A stretch of DNA of 64,000 nt from Nematostella vectensis (GCF_932526225.1 NC_064048.1:1975340-2039339); one strand, 5' to 3'; positions 27,916 through 41,604 are shown, counted from the stretch's first letter. Notes: a model not told the origin generated them from the sequence alone. Numbers and translations: made by a program.

Positions 27916-28942
27916 AACTGATAGCAAGCTTATTGTCGAAATAGTGCGAATAACTAGGACCATGGGACCTGAGATGACCATATGCAGCGTGGATATATCG
28001 ATTCCCACGAAGACCTCTCGGAACACAGGCTGCTATTTTGCCAGTTTCAATGACGCTACCTTACCTTTCCTAGCCCGCAAACTAGCGCATCTAGTAAATA
28101 CTTATGCACTTTTCGAAGGGCAGTGACATATAAAAGGGCCGTAAAACTGATGAGCTTATGGTCCAAGGTTCACTTCGTGCGCAGTGAAGAATTGAAAAAC
28201 TCTTGAAAGTTTTGCAAGCGAGATAGACATTGTATCTGTATTACCAAAACTAACATCCAAATTCAGAAAAAGGCGGCTTTGTTTAACCAAGTAATGATTA
28301 CGGTAGTTTCTTTTTAAGTTGCCCTGAAAAAGTCTTAAAGACGAGATTTTGGAGATTCGACTACAAGTTTCCGGGCAGAAAAAAAATGCAATAACCAGAG
28401 TACCTTTTCTGGTGGCGTTATTTGTGCCGACCATCACCGACCATCGCTTAGGCATCGATAGATATTTTGTACCACTCTCTCCCACCCTAAAGACCATAGG
28501 CTCCAAACTTCACTACCAAAGAGCCGCGAACCGGCGACATCGCGTTACATTTATTGGGTTTCTTAACCGTTTGACTCATCATTCCGTCAAATTTATTTTA
28601 GAACCTCGTTTTCATACAGAAGCGTCTCTATTGATAACTACTTTCAGGGGCCTGTCCACCGTACGGACCCCACCCTGCTCATACGACGAGATGAGTTCGA
28701 CTCCGGTTCACCCCTTTGTTGGTACTAGAGGACGGTTAATTTGATTGGTTTTCTTAGCTGATGCGTCTGAATTGCAAAAGAGAACATTAAAAAGACAGCA
28801 GAACAGTAAAGAAGAAACTGGAGGAAAAGTTTGAGTCCCAACCTCTTCGTCGCCGTGAGGTTTCCACAGGAGTCCCGTTGACATATTGGTCAAAAGAGGC
28901 AACCTTGGTGGGCTTCCTGTGTGTTTCACAAAAAAGATCAAA
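27916..28942 (+). other. 5' flank of zinc-finger unit B
   Basis: Homologous to the flanks of units A and C, with TATGGTCCAAGG at 28,157 as a shared landmark. ATATAAAAGG lies near 28,128 (ATTAAAGG in unit C), a weak TATA-like candidate about 800 bases before the start codon. From GGCTCCAAACTTCACTACC (about 28,499) on, the sequence is close to identical to unit A, apart from the extra 108 bases in A. Confidence 0.55.
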
Positions 28943-28969
28943 ATGGCGGACGAGTCGCGTGGTGAGAAG
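28943..28969 (+). CDS. Zinc-finger gene copy B, first coding exon (MADESRGEK)
   Basis: ATG at 28943, nine codons identical to copy A, then a donor AAG|GTTGGT. Phase 0 joining to the acceptor TAG at 32,013-32,015 gives the start of an intact 8-finger protein. The AAAATGGCGGAC context is unchanged. This is the best candidate for a working gene in the array. Confidence 0.62.
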
Positions 28970-31900
28970 GTTGGTATGATATACTCTCCCTTTTACCATT
29001 TTTAGTGATTCTGGGATAGTATTTGTCTATGGAACCTGTTCCACTCTGGCAGTGACCACCCCCAGTGACAGTGCTTACTAGCCGAAGGGCCTCCTAGTAT
29101 TAGCGAAAGCTACCTATAGGAGTAATAATAAATCAAATCAAATCAAATCTATGTGGTTGTGTTATTCTCTAGGACTCTGTTGTTATGTATTTATGTCGCT
29201 GCTTTCGCTTTTGGCAATCGCTCTCCTGTGAGTTTAGTTCTAGATTAGATAGTTGGATTTTTTTTTTCCAATTGTGCCTCGAGTTTCCTTTCTGCTTTTG
29301 GCAGATGTTTTTCCTACAAACACTAACACACACAGACAAAACGGATATTAAATTGCTACTTAGAAACAAACAGATTTTTTTCCAAATTATCTAGTATCTT
29401 TTTTGGTATCTAGCATTTGGACATGGACTGCTATGCTTTAAGATTTTGTGCAAGCAAAGGTGGATTTATAATAAGTGAAACACCCAACAGTGCTTTGCCC
29501 TCTCATCTCTCGTGTTTGTGCCTTACAGTAGTTGATGGATTCTTATTTTTACCGGGATACTGCCCTGTAATAAAACGCAACTGTTTTTTTTTTTCGTCGT
29601 TCCTAACAACAGGCATGATTTTGCAATTTCCAGGAAGCGCATGCACCATTGTGTGTCCCTTTTTTTAGTACACTCATTTCGACCTTACACAGGTCCTTTT
29701 CTCACACGAAGTGTCTTGCCTACCGTTCTAAGTCATTGCAATGCCATGTTACCAGAATACCTTCTGTATAATTTAAAACTGTGTCATAGCTGCAATCTTG
29801 GATTTTGAGATTCCAGCTCTCAAATCCATGTTATTTGTGCAGTTGAAGGGCAGATTCAGGATTTCATTACTGCATATTTTATCATACAGTAGACACAATT
29901 TCTACCAAGTAATTGTGCAAAACTATTTCAGGTTGGATTTATTTCGCTGTATTTACTCATGTTTACATTTGCTACCCGAAGGGACCCGAGACATGTGAGG
30001 CTAAGATAAGAATTATGTTCTGCCTACTTTAGACACTAACAGTTTACTTTAAGACATGATTAAATGTGTTCTGGACATTCATGAATGGACTCGAGGTATT
30101 TACCTTTATTTCTTGATCTAATTCGAAGTGGAGAAGTAGTTTGAAACAATTGATAGAAATTGTCTCCTACAAACCACTATGTTGGTGAATAAATCCCAAA
30201 GAATAGGCTACTTTGCATCACGACACTTGACCAGCTTCCAAAAAATATAATTTGTGGTTTTTTACCATAAAATATATTTATCTTCCTCATTGAGTGTCGG
30301 GATCTTCTTACCATGTCGATTTGCAATAAAAGTAGAGCATATGTGTAAATTGAGACAGGTTCCCACAAAATATAAGTAGAGTAGTGTGTCAGAAATCTTG
30401 TACTAGGAAAGCCTTGAATGTCATCGTTTTATGGAAAAAAATTCAATAAAAAACTCGAGTATTGTGTTGTCTTTCTAGTGTTGTTGGTCTAGATCCTTGA
30501 AAATATATGATATGCACTAATTTCAAGTCTGGACATTCTATAGCCCTCTTATTTGACTTCAAAATATGTTAACATACAGTAAATTGATATTGTTGCTTGC
30601 TTTATACTTAAATCAATAAAAAATAAATTTCATATAGATTATATTATTAATAGGATATGGCTCACTTGTGGCTTCTTACATTTTTAGCAACAAACAGTGT
30701 TATGATATGTGATTTACATTGAAAATCAAGATTATACATATATTTTTATTTTATTCAGGGCCCAAATAAATTGCAGATTTGTTTAATAGAACAACAACTG
30801 TTAGGATGGTGGGAGAGTCTATTTAGTAAATAAACCCCTTCTGGTGCCTGGGATATGGGCGGATAATGTCCAAGGATGAGAAATGGTACGAAAAGTAAAC
30901 AGTTGGCCGAGAAGCGAACTGGGCAACTGTAAAATTTTGAGGACCATTTCTCATCAGCTGGCATTATCTGCCGATATCACAGTAAGCCAAAGAAGGGGTT
31001 TATTTATTTTATATCCCAGTGACTACACTGAATGCGAAAAGTGTCTTCATAGCACACTGATGTGCATTGGAATGAAGCCGTGAGCACGCGCTGTTATTTT
31101 TGCCATTCGCAATTCATAAAAATCCACACAACAATCCAAAGAACAAAAACTACACGATCAAAACTTGCATTTCAACTGATGGATTTTCACCTAGACTGTT
31201 TTCTTATTGTTCTGCTAAGAGCTGGAATAGAAATTGCAGCAAAAGTTTTAATTTTTAAATGTCTTCTGCGCACGCTGACATGCACGGGAATGATTCCATG
31301 AGTGCGCGTTGTTGTGAAGTTTTTTTTCATTGCTTTCTCTTTCCCGTTTCAGCATAAATTCTAAAAAAACATATTGATGATAATTCTATAAAAGAAATAA
31401 AGCATTATCTATGTACCTTCATAGCGTTTTGAAAACCTTGGTGTTTGTTTAGGAGTTATTGAGCAGATGAAAAGTGAGTTTTACTGCACAAAAATGTTCA
31501 CAGGACAGATATCACTTTGGCTGGACGTTATCGACTGATATTTGTCCCTTGAATTGAGCATGTGACCCTTATTGACCAATGAGCGCGCGTGAAAATTCAT
31601 CACTGGGGTAAAATAGGGAATAATGGAATGCTATGATTTTGGATTTTTGCAAGCAAAGGTGGATTTACTATGTATCTCTCTTCTTTTGGGCTCTGACCGG
31701 ATGGATATCTGTAGATATCGCATAACATACTTTTCAACCTATAATGACGCCAAGATTTGTCATGGGTTCCAGAATCCATACAGAAATGGGCATTGTGTCT
31801 TGAGGTCATGGGAATAAACCTGGAGGATTGGAGTTACTTAGTTAGCAAATTTAGACATTTTTTTATAGAGAGTGGCACCTAATATCAATACAGATGATAT

Positions 31901-32015
31901 ATGGAGCTGTGATTGAAATGAATTTTGTTCAAGTAGATGATTTGCATTTAGTGTGGTTGTGTGTTGTACAAACTGACTACCCCTGTAAACTATATTTATT
32001 TATTTTATTTTATAG
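28970..32015 (+). other. Intron of zinc-finger gene copy B
   Basis: About 3.05 kb, collinear with the copy A intron with few differences. It has one insertion of about 117 bases (29,032-29,148) that copy A lacks, and small homopolymer changes. No internal exon is recognised. Confidence 0.6.
29032..29148 (+). mobile_element. SINE-like or LINE-tail insertion in the copy B intron
   Basis: A 117-base segment starting AACCTGTTCCACTCTGG and ending in four AAATC repeats interrupts sequence continuous in copy A. CTATG flanks it on both sides, a possible short target duplication. About nine bases of the copy A sequence are missing at the site. The (AAATC)n tail fits an L2/CR1-like LINE end or a SINE that uses one. 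It postdates the unit duplication. Confidence 0.65.
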
Positions 32016-32819
32016 AAAGAACAATTAAAGAAACCTTATAAAGAAAGGCAAGATTTCATCTGCAAGCAGAAAATAAAAGTTGAGCCAGAGCTTTTTGATT
32101 TGGAAAAGATTGCAAAGGAAGCATCAAAAGCATTGAATTTATCTGAGAAACCAAATGAATGTGGTGAATGTGGCATGGGTTTTACCCGACATGCATACCT
32201 GAAGAGACACCTAATGATTCACTCAGGGCAGAAACCATACAGATGTGATGAATGTGGTAAGGGCTTTACCCAATCTGGAGCCCTGAATAGACACCTAAGG
32301 ATTCACTCAGGACAGAAACCATACAAATGTGATGAATGTGGCAAGTGCTTCAACCAATCTGCAAACCTGAAAACACACCTAAGGATTCACTCAGGACAGA
32401 AACCATACAAATGTGATGAATGTGGCAAGTGCTTTATCCAATATGTAGACCTGAAAAGACACCTAAAGATACACACAGGACAGAAACCATACGAATGTGG
32501 TGAATGTGGCAAGTGCTTTACCCGATCTGAACGCCTTAAAACACACCTGAGGATTCACTCAGGACAGAAACCATACAAATGTGACGTGTGTGGCAAGTGC
32601 TTTTCCGAATCTAGAAACTTGAAAAGACACCTTATGATTCACTCAGGACAGAAACCGTACAAATGTGACGTGTGCGGCAAGTGCTTTTCCGAATCTGGAA
32701 ACTTGAAGAAACACCTAATGATTCACTCAGGACAGAAGCCTTACAAATGTGATGAATGTGGCAAGTGCTTTATCCTATATAGGAACCTGAAAACACACCT
32801 AAGTATTCACTCAAGATAG
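32016..32819 (+). CDS. C2H2 zinc-finger protein copy B, finger exon (8 fingers)
   Basis: A putative nuclear DNA-binding regulator. The frame is open from the acceptor at 32,015 through 267 codons. An N-terminal segment of about 46 residues with IKVEPE (SUMO-type site) leads into eight complete C-x2-C-x12-H-x3-H fingers with SGQKPYK linkers. Predicted contact residues (-1,2,3,6) are RAYR, QGAR, QANT, QVDR, RERT, ERNR, EGNK and LRNT. It ends HSR-stop, just before a LINE insertion (32,826-33,880), so the original array was probably longer. With exon 1 the product is about 276 residues. Fingers 1-3 match copy A; fingers 4-8 are absent from A. No KRAB, SCAN or BTB domain is seen. All metal ligands are intact, so it could be functional. 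Confidence 0.82.
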   Translation, partial: KEQLKKPYKERQDFICKQKIKVEPELFDLEKIAKEASKALNLSEKPNECGECGMGFTRHAYLKRHLMIHSGQKPYRCDECGKGFTQSGALNRHLRIHSGQKPYKCDECGKCFNQSANLKTHLRIHSGQKPYKCDECGKCFIQYVDLKRHLKIHTGQKPYECGECGKCFTRSERLKTHLRIHSGQKPYKCDVCGKCFSESRNLKRHLMIHSGQKPYKCDVCGKCFSESGNLKKHLMIHSGQKPYKCDECGKCFILYRNLKTHLSIHSR

Positions 32820-32825
32820 AAACCA

Positions 32826-33880
32826 ACAACAACAAACATCTTTTATTTGCACACAAAATTAAGTGTTACATAGGTTGGTTTTTTTTTTTATTTTGTTTTC
32901 ATTAGAGATATAATATTACTCTTCTTTTTCTTTTTTTCTTTCTTTTTATATTCATATATTTATTGAGAGGGAGAGGAGAAAAAAAACCCTAGAGTGCATA
33001 CCAAGGGGGGACAATGCTTCGGTGCGGGCACCCTAGAATAGCTTGAGAGCTAAACGGGCAAGGGTGCACTTAAATGTTAGGGAAAAATCCTAGTTTGGAG
33101 ATCTGGAGGCTGTGTGCATAAGCAAGAACGTACGAGAAAAACACAAATATAGAGACACGACAAGGATACAGCAAGGATACGACAAGAATACAAGCTCGTA
33201 CAAGCAGAGCGGAAACAAGGAAAGAAGGAAAGAAGGAATATATGGCCAAGAATGAGGTGATGGTATGGGTTACAGGTGAAGATGTGAGTGGGTTAATAGG
33301 TGGCGACCATGTCGTCTGATAATTTTTTTTTGAAGGATTTCATATTTAGGTCTTTGTCATTTTTGGTGAGTTCGTTCCAAATTTGTACACCTCTAAATCG
33401 GATGTTGAATTTCCCGTAGTTGGTTCGTGCTTTAGGTAGGGTGTAACTAGATTTGGCAGAAAGTCGGGTGTTGTATTTGTGGGAAATTATATGAAAGAAA
33501 GAGTCAAAAGTTGTGGGGAGAGTTTGGGAGGGTTTGGGAGGAGTTGTTAAAGTCGTTAATCTATAGTAGAAAAAGAACCGGACCAAGCACAGACCCTTGG
33601 GGAACTCCGTAGGAGATGGAGCTCAGTGAAGATTTGCATCTTCCAATTTGTGTGAACTGTTTTCGATTTGTAAGGTAGGAAGAAAACCAGCCATACGCGA
33701 TGCCACGAATTCCATAATGTTCGAGTTTGCGTAAAAGAATCGAGTGGTCTACAGTATCAAAAGCTTTACTAAGGTCAAGGAAAAGTCCGCACGAAAATTG
33801 GCCCAATTCTATGGCTTTCTGTATTTTGTCAACAACGCTTAGTACAGCTTGAGTTGTTGAGTGTTTAGGGCATAAGCTGC
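32826..33880 (-). mobile_element. LINE fragment with internal deletion
   Basis: Read on the minus strand: a partial RT (KHSTTQAVLSVVDKIQ, LFLDLSKAFDTVDHSILLRK, GVPQGSVLGPVLF; about 33,870-33,565), then directly the ORF2 C-terminus (YNTRLSAKSSYTLPKARTNY, GVQIWNEL, KSFKKKLSD; about 33,480-33,293) and a 3' UTR to about 32,826, next to a short ACA-rich repeat. The YADD box and the thumb are missing, so about 150 or more codons were lost near 33,560-33,590. A non-autonomous, dead copy of a CR1/L2-like family. Confidence 0.82.
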
Positions 33881-35215
33881 TCTGCTCTGCTCTGTTTGAG
33901 TTAAAATACGAAACTAAGCCGAGTAGATTAACCAGGTTAATTAACCAGGCGCTAGGTAGCAGTTCACGTGGGTTCCGATATCACTCTAAATACGGGATTC
34001 GCTGATACATGAGCAGTCCTGCGAAACAGGAAGTAAATACTTGTATTATTATTGGCTAATGCGAGCGCAGGGCCGCGCTCAAGTTTTGCCGTTCCGCGTT
34101 ACTTTCATAACGAGCCCGAAATTTCTCAAAATAAGCGAGTACTTAACAGATAATTGAGAAGTACTCTGGATATAGTGACACGTTTATTTTTAATCAATAT
34201 GTTCCGATGTTACGCTAAATACGGGATTCGCTGATACATGAGCAGTCCTGCGCTAAAGGAAGTGAATAATTGTATCATTATTGGCTAATGCAAGAGCAGG
34301 ACTGCGCTTTGTGTCTTGTGACCACTTGCAATGATAAGCACTCCAACTCGCGTTGCTTCACGTTATAGCCGGCTTTATCATACTATTGTTATTTTTGATT
34401 TGATAAGATAACAGCCGCTTTGCTAACAGTGAAGTAAAAAATATCTTGAAAGATAAGCACAAAACGGTGCAGTCGTGCGCGAAACTCGTAATTAACTCAC
34501 AAGTTTTCCCGTTTCGCATCACTTTCATAACTATAGACACGTTTACTTTTAAACAACATGTTTGATTGAAAATACGAAACTAAGCAGAGTAGATTAACCA
34601 AGTGGCAGGTACAAGGGCATAAGCTGCTCTGCGCTAGGTAGAAGTTCACATGGGTTCCGATATCACGCTAAATACGGGATTCGCTGATACATGAGCAGTC
34701 CTGCGCAACAGGAAGTGAATAATTGTATCATTATTGGCTAATGCGAGCGCAGGGCTGCGCTCAAGTTTTGCCGTTTTGCGTTACTTTCATAACGAGCCCG
34801 AAATTTCTCAAAATAAGCGAGTCCTTAACAGATAATTGAAAAGTACTCTGGATGTAGTGAGAAGTTTATTTTTAATCAATATGTTTGAGTTAAAATACGA
34901 AACTAAGCCGAGTAGATTAACCAGGTTAATTAACCAGGCGCTAGGTAGCAGTTCACGTGGGTTCCGATATCACGCTAAATACGGGATTCGCTGATACATG
35001 AGCAGTCCTGCGCTAAAGGAAGTGAATAATTGTATCATTATTGGCTAATGCAAGCGCAGGACTGCGCTTTGTGTCTTGTGACCACTTGCAATGATAAGCA
35101 CTCCAACTCGCGTTGCCTCGCGTTATAGCCGGCTTGATCATTCCGAGTTTACTATTAAGCGACCAAAGATGGATATTTGTATGGTTGCATGCGCATTTAC
35201 AACGAAAGCAAAGTA
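33881..35215 (+). repeat. Composite tandem duplication (two modules of about 0.7 kb)
   Basis: The segment ACGGGATTCGCTGATACATG and its surroundings occur four times (about 33,993; 34,221; 34,673; 34,981). They fall into two larger modules, each with a first form (GCGCTCAAGTTTTGCCGTT) and a second form (GCGCTTTGTGTCTTGTGACC), offset by about 680-760 bases. TTAACCAGGTTAATTAACCAG also repeats at the module starts. No coding capacity is seen. It may derive from a non-autonomous DNA transposon that duplicated in place. Confidence 0.78.
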
Positions 35216-35902
35216 ACAAGTCCGCCGTGGCCGATTAAGGCTTGCCAAGCTTCCAGTTGAAATTGGAAAATAACGCAAGGACTCTTCTGGGATACAAGGT
35301 ATTCAAAGAAATATCATAAACTCCGAAAATAAGGAAGGCATTATATTGGAGTTAATCGATTTACTCTAAGGAGGAGATACACGAAGGAAGTTCCAGTATT
35401 TGAGAACACTGTTCTTAACGCGCCATAACAATCCCGCCAAATTAGCACCCTTCAAGTAAGCTAAAAATAATACACATATCAAACACAAAAAGTATCAATT
35501 TGAGAAACTATAATAATAAAAGAGGACCTGTGAAAATAATGTCGCTCCTTTTTCGCTTATTGTATTTAGTCAAAGGAAGGTGTTTTCGTTCAGACTTTCA
35601 GAGGTTTTGTTTTACCTTTTGTTTGAGAATTAACAAAGGCTTTACCCCTGTTGACATGTAATAACCAGATATTTATGCCATACAGAGTAGTCTGGTTATT
35701 GTATGTCAACACCTCCTTGATGTCACCGAGATCTATAACGTCTGATTGGCTCAAACCGCGCAGATCTGCGCCGTGCAAACCCCAAATCATAGCTCGATAG
35801 CTGATTGGTTTAACCTTGAGCAGAACTGCGTACGGGGTCAGGACCCTAAGATGTTTCCACTTAATAGGTTTTTTTTCCAGTTTAGAATTGATACTGCTTA
35901 CC

Positions 35903-36114
35903 TAAGGATTCACTCAGGACAGAAACCATACGAATGCGTTGTATGTGACAAATGCTTTACCCGACAAACACACCTGAAGAGACACCTAATGACTCACTTA
36001 GGACAGAAACCACACAAATGTAATGATCTGGACAGTTAAAAGTACACCTAATGATTCACTCAGGCCAGAAACCACACAAATGTGATGAATGTGGCAAATG
36101 CTTTCACCAATCTG
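35903..36114 (+). pseudogene. Finger remnant of copy B before the gypsy element
   Basis: One complete finger ([21 protein letters not shown], contacts RTHR) with a linker before it, then CNDLDS-stop and the same out-of-frame remnant as copy A, ending in ATCTG (36,110-36,114). It matches 19,768-19,963 of unit A closely. It is cut off from the copy B gene by the 3-kb block. Confidence 0.82.
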
Positions 36115-36201
36115 TATTGTACGACGGTCAAGTGCTAAGTGACTTTATTATCTCAAAACCGTGACGTCATACAACGTCACGCAATCATACATAATACAAC
36201 A
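36115..36201 (-). repeat. 3' LTR of gypsy element B (87 bp)
   Basis: Same sequence as the element A left LTR. The polypurine tract (minus strand CTGAAAGGGGGA, 36,202-36,213) lies beside it. Confidence 0.9.
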
Positions 36202-36340
36202 TCCCCCTTTCAGTTTACACAAGATCATGTCCATAAACTTATAACTAACAAACTTGAATTGGAACGGTCTAAATGCTAATTTGCATCCACACTAAATAAT
36301 CATCATAATCAGGTGTTCAGTGACACTTGTGAACGTCCAA

Positions 36341-39300
36341 CTAATAATAAATCATGTCTGGATTATTAGTGGGCTTTAAAAGTCTGCCCGACCTTCTAAC
36401 TACTGCCTTAGATGGGCTAGGGGAGGGAGACGCAGCAGGTCCTGGCGATCCTTCTCCTCCTTCGCGTACTGGTGGTCGGTTGGAAGGGCTCGGTAGGGAG
36501 CTGGACTCTCCAGATGTCGCCACTGGTTCATGGACTAACGCTCTTCTGTTCCTTCTGATCCCTGAGCCATTTTCTGTTACCAGTTGGTAGGATCTCGGGC
36601 TTGCAAGTTTCTTCTCTATCTCTCCGTAAGTTTGCTGGTCCCTTATGAACACCTTGTCCCCTTGGTGAAGTGTTGGGAGTTCCACAGCCCTGTGGCGAGA
36701 GTTGTAGTTACTGGAGTAGCGCTCTCGATATTCTTGTTCTCTCTTAAGCAGCTGTTCTTGGTCGATCTTTCGGGGTCTTAGGTTCTCGGGGACCGATGGC
36801 AACTTGTTACGCAGTTTCCGCCCCATCAGAATCTCACTAGGGGTTAGGCCGTTTGCCAGGGGGGCAGAACGGTATGCTAGGAGACCAAGGTGTGGGTTTG
36901 TGCTCTTTCGCAGGATGTTCTTGGCGGTCTGAACCGCTCTCTCGACCTCACCATTTGCTTGTGGGTAGTGTGGAGAGGAGGTGATGTGGGCGAACCCCAT
37001 GTCCTTGGCAAAGTTGGTAAATTCCTGGCTAACATACTGGGGTCCGTTATCCGAGACGACTGTGTCCGGTATTCCGTGCAGAGCAAAGATCTCGCACATG
37101 TGGCGCGTGACTGCAGCTGAGGTAGTTGATCCTAGCTTTCGGATTTCAAACTGGCTTGTGTAGTCGACAACGATAAGGTAGTCGGTCTGTTCTAGTTCAA
37201 AGAGGTCTGTACCGACCCGGCTCCATGGTAGGTTTGGTAAGATCAGCGCCATAAGGGGTTCTCTTCGCTCTGGTCTAAGTTTGGCGCAAGTTTGGCATCT
37301 GTTGACCATCTGCTTGGTTATGAGCGGCCACCACACCAAGGAGCTCACGCGCCCTTGGCACTTGGTAATGCCAAGATGGCCTTCATGAATGGTCTCCAGC
37401 ATCTCTAGTTGCATGCTTGAGGGGATAACTAGCCTGTGATCATACATCATGATTCCTCGGTTGACCGTCAAGTGTTGCTTCTTCTCCCAGTATGGCTTTA
37501 GGAGTGGTAGGGATGGCATAATGGGAGGCCATCCCTCTAAGCAGTAGGTCTTCACCTGCTTGCATATGGCGTCGCAGTCCTGGGCTTCCTGGATGTCTTT
37601 GAGGCGCCGTTCCGTTGCAGGTAGGAACTCTAGGACTGATTCGCTGTGTTGTTTTAATTCCTCGATTTGTTTTAAGTCCTGGGGAGTGGGACTCCTTGTG
37701 GGTGCACGAGACAGGGCGTCCGCTGTGTTTTGGTGCACTCCTTGCACGTAAGTGACCTCTGGTGAATACCTGGCCATTCGGAGGCGAAACCTCAAAACCC
37801 TCGGGGGCTGTGCTTGAGAGAAGGGGTATAAGTGGGCGGTGGTCCGTTTCTAGGGTGAATGGTGTCCCAAGGATGTAGTCTGAGAACTTTTCACATGCCC
37901 ACGTGGCGGCCAGCGCCTCCTTCTCGATGACTGCGTATCGCTTCTCCGTGTCGTTTAGAGAGCGTGAAGCGAAGGCGATTGGGCGCCGGTTACCGCTGCT
38001 ATCGCTTTGCAGTAAGACTGCTCCAAGCCCGTCCTGGCATGCAACGGCAGCGACGATGCTTCGTTTGTTTGGGTCGTAGTGTGCCAGCACATCTGTAGAG
38101 GTAAGTTTCGTCTTGATCGCCTGAAATGCCCTTTCCTGAGGCTGATCCCAAAGCCACTGCTGCTCTTTCTTAAGTAGCTGGCGTAGGGGCTCATTGATGG
38201 TTGCTACGTCGGGTATAAATTTGGCCAGCTGGTTGACCATACCATTGAAACGCTGGAGCTCTGTCACAGTGGTAGGCCGGGGAAAATCTTGGATTGCTTT
38301 TTTCTCCGGGTCTGCTTCTACCCCATCCTCCGAGATTACATGCCCGAGAAACTTCATGCGCTGTTTAGAGAACTCACATTTCTCGTTCAATTTGACTCCA
38401 GCGTCCTTGAGCCGCTGTAACACTTTTCGGACACGGCTGTCGTGAAGCTCCTGTGTCGGCCCATGTATGAGGATGTCATCCATGTGACAAACTGTGCCAT
38501 CGAGGCCCTCTAGGATTCGAGACATGGTATGCTGAAATATCTCAGGGGCTGAGCTGATTCCAAATGGGAGGCGGTTGAAGCAGTACCTGCCAAATGGTGT
38601 GACAAAGGTGGTGAGCAACCGAGACTCCTCGTCGAGGGGTATTTGCCAAAATCCAGAGTTGGCGTCTAGCTTGGTGAAGACTTTGCTGTCCTTAAGCTTT
38701 GCCAAGTTCTCGTCGACACTTGCCATAGGGTTGATCTCTCGTTTTACTGCCTTGTTCAGCGGTGTCAGGTCAACGCAGATCCTTACATCACCATTGCGCT
38801 TGGGAGCGATCACCATGTCTGAGCACTAGTCTGTGGGCTCACTTACTGGTGAGATTACCTTTTAACTAACCATGGCCAGTAGCTTCTCTTTGACCTTAGG
38901 GAGAAGTGGGTGCGGTACACGTCGGGGTGTGTATAGACAAACTGATACTGCGTCCGGTTTCAGAGGTATCTTGTACTTATCCTTCATGAGGCCCAGCCCT
39001 TTGAATAACTCGGGGAATTCTGCCTTGAAATTAGGGGCGGTCTCCACATTGTGCACTGCTGCTGACGGTATTATCAGGCTGGAGTGCCTGGATTGCTGAC
39101 TTGGAAAGTAGATTCTTAGATTGGTTCTTCATGACGTAGACATTTTCGCGGTGTGTCCTCCCTCCGACTGCAAATAAGGCGTCTGTTATCTGTCCTTTTA
39201 TCAAGTGGGACAAGTTCACTCCACCGGGTCCTCTGAACATGCTTGTCGCCTTGTCCAGTCGCCGGTTTTCCAACCACGGTGCCTTGTCGCCAACCACTGT

Positions 39301-40371
39301 CACCTTTGACCCACTATCAAGTTTCAAGGTACAGGGGTTGTGGTTTATGAGCACTTCCGCTGACCAGAATTCACCGTTGGTGGTGCTCACTTCGCCCATG
39401 AAGTAGAAGTCGTCTAAATAGTAATCTTCCTGGTAGCTTCCTTCCTCTTCTCTATTTACTTCATGCACTTGTTTGTTTGACCGACAGACTACGGCGTAGT
39501 GGCCTGTTTTGCCGCAGTTACGGCACTTTGCATCCTTAGCAGGACAATCTTTCTTGACATGGTCTGCCTTTTTTCTACACCAGTGACAGGAGGTGGAGGA
39601 GTTATGGCTTCCCGGGGTTGGTGGTCTACGGTCTTGGGTTTGCCTTCTTTTGTTCCCGTTTGTTTTTTGTTGTCCACCGTTGTTATCGTTGTTACCCCGG
39701 CCCTTTCTTTAGTTGTTTCTTCTGTTCGGCTGCCTCTTATCTGTATGGTGAATGGTTTCTGCCTGGCTCGAGTATGGTTTCCCGCTTATCACTTGTCGGT
39801 GAGTTCTTGAGATCTCGGCAGCTCGAAGGCTTTCCACCAGCTTATCTAGGCTTGGCACCGGCCGTTCCCTTAAAAGGCGTTCACGTCCACTCTCATCGGT
39901 AGTACCTATGACTATCCGATCTCGGATGAGAGAGTCCTTCAAGTCACCGAACTCACAAGAGTTGGCTAGATGACGCAGGCGGACGACATATTCGTCGACG
40001 GACTCGGAGGGCTTCTGTGTTGCAGAGTTGAAAACAAACCGTTCATACAGCACGTTGCGTTGGGGTACAAAGTATTTTTTAAGCTCTTCTATAATCCTCT
40101 TCGGGTCTTTCTTGTCGGCGTTGGTCAGGGTGGGTAATGAGTTCATTATCTTCTTGCTTTCAGGGCCCATTACCGTGCAAAGTGTTGCGGCTACTATTTC
40201 CTTGCCTGGAGGGGATGTCAATTTCGACCTTAGATCGGTAGCAATGGTATAATAGTCCCATGAGGATTCGAAGTCCCGCCAGTTCTCCACTACGTCTCCC
40301 TGTAACGACATTGGGGGTGGGGCTGGGATCTGATATGTAGCCATTACCGCTTGAGATGAAAGTCCTCCCAC
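36341..40371 (-). pseudogene. Gypsy gag-pol polyprotein B (broken several times)
   Basis: Same polyprotein as element A, with gag complete over the 42 bases A has lost. Defects: Lys-to-stop after gag near 39,712; a 9-bp in-frame expansion in the Asn/Gly run near 39,686; a one-base insertion near 39,075; stops near 38,865 and 38,828 before RT (A has Gln-type and Trp codons there); and a 14-bp deletion near 37,809 in RNase H. RT from 38,816, with the box HMDDILIHG near 38,475, and integrase with VSDNGPQ and NGEVERAV remain readable. One Gly-Trp pair of A is replaced near 37,150. Element B is more decayed than A in pol but less so in gag. Confidence 0.9.
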
Positions 40372-40751
40372 AGTTGGAATTGATGTGAATCTGCCGGCTT
40401 GTCGTAGTTTATTTCTGACAACGGTAAGCTTGTCTTTGTAAGCTTATTTACAGAAAATACTCTTTGAATAAATCAACTCAGCTGTTAAGTAGACGTAGAT
40501 TGTACTTTCCAGTGTGTGGTAGCTGTCTGTGGTTCTTGTGTTTCTTTCCAGCTCGGTGAATTGAAGTCGGCGGTATGTTGTCCCTTGAACTATACTCGCT
40601 GAGGTGAAGTTTTTGTGCAGAGTGTCGAACGGATAGTGTCTCCCACAGTTTTTTCCCTGTTTTTCTTCGGTTTGTCCAACGGAATGTCCCAGATAAAACG
40701 CTGACTTGTTCACTTGGATATAAGGCTGCTAAAAACTGATTTTTAGCGGGT

Positions 40752-40768
40752 CCTCAGGGCTGCCACCA
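40752..40768 (-). other. Primer-binding site of gypsy element B
   Basis: TGGTGGCAGCCCTGAGG, identical to element A, directly after the 5' LTR. Confidence 0.7.

Positions 40769-41604
<836 letters not shown>

Larger units (their letters stand above)
32820..35902. other. 3-kb block in unit B absent from unit A
   Basis: Between finger 8 and the finger remnant at 35,903, unit B has about 3.08 kb with no counterpart in unit A: a minus-strand LINE, a composite tandem duplication, and about 680 bases (35,220-35,900) in which I recognise nothing. In unit A the array runs without a break from finger 3 into the RTDT/RTHR fingers. Confidence 0.75.
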
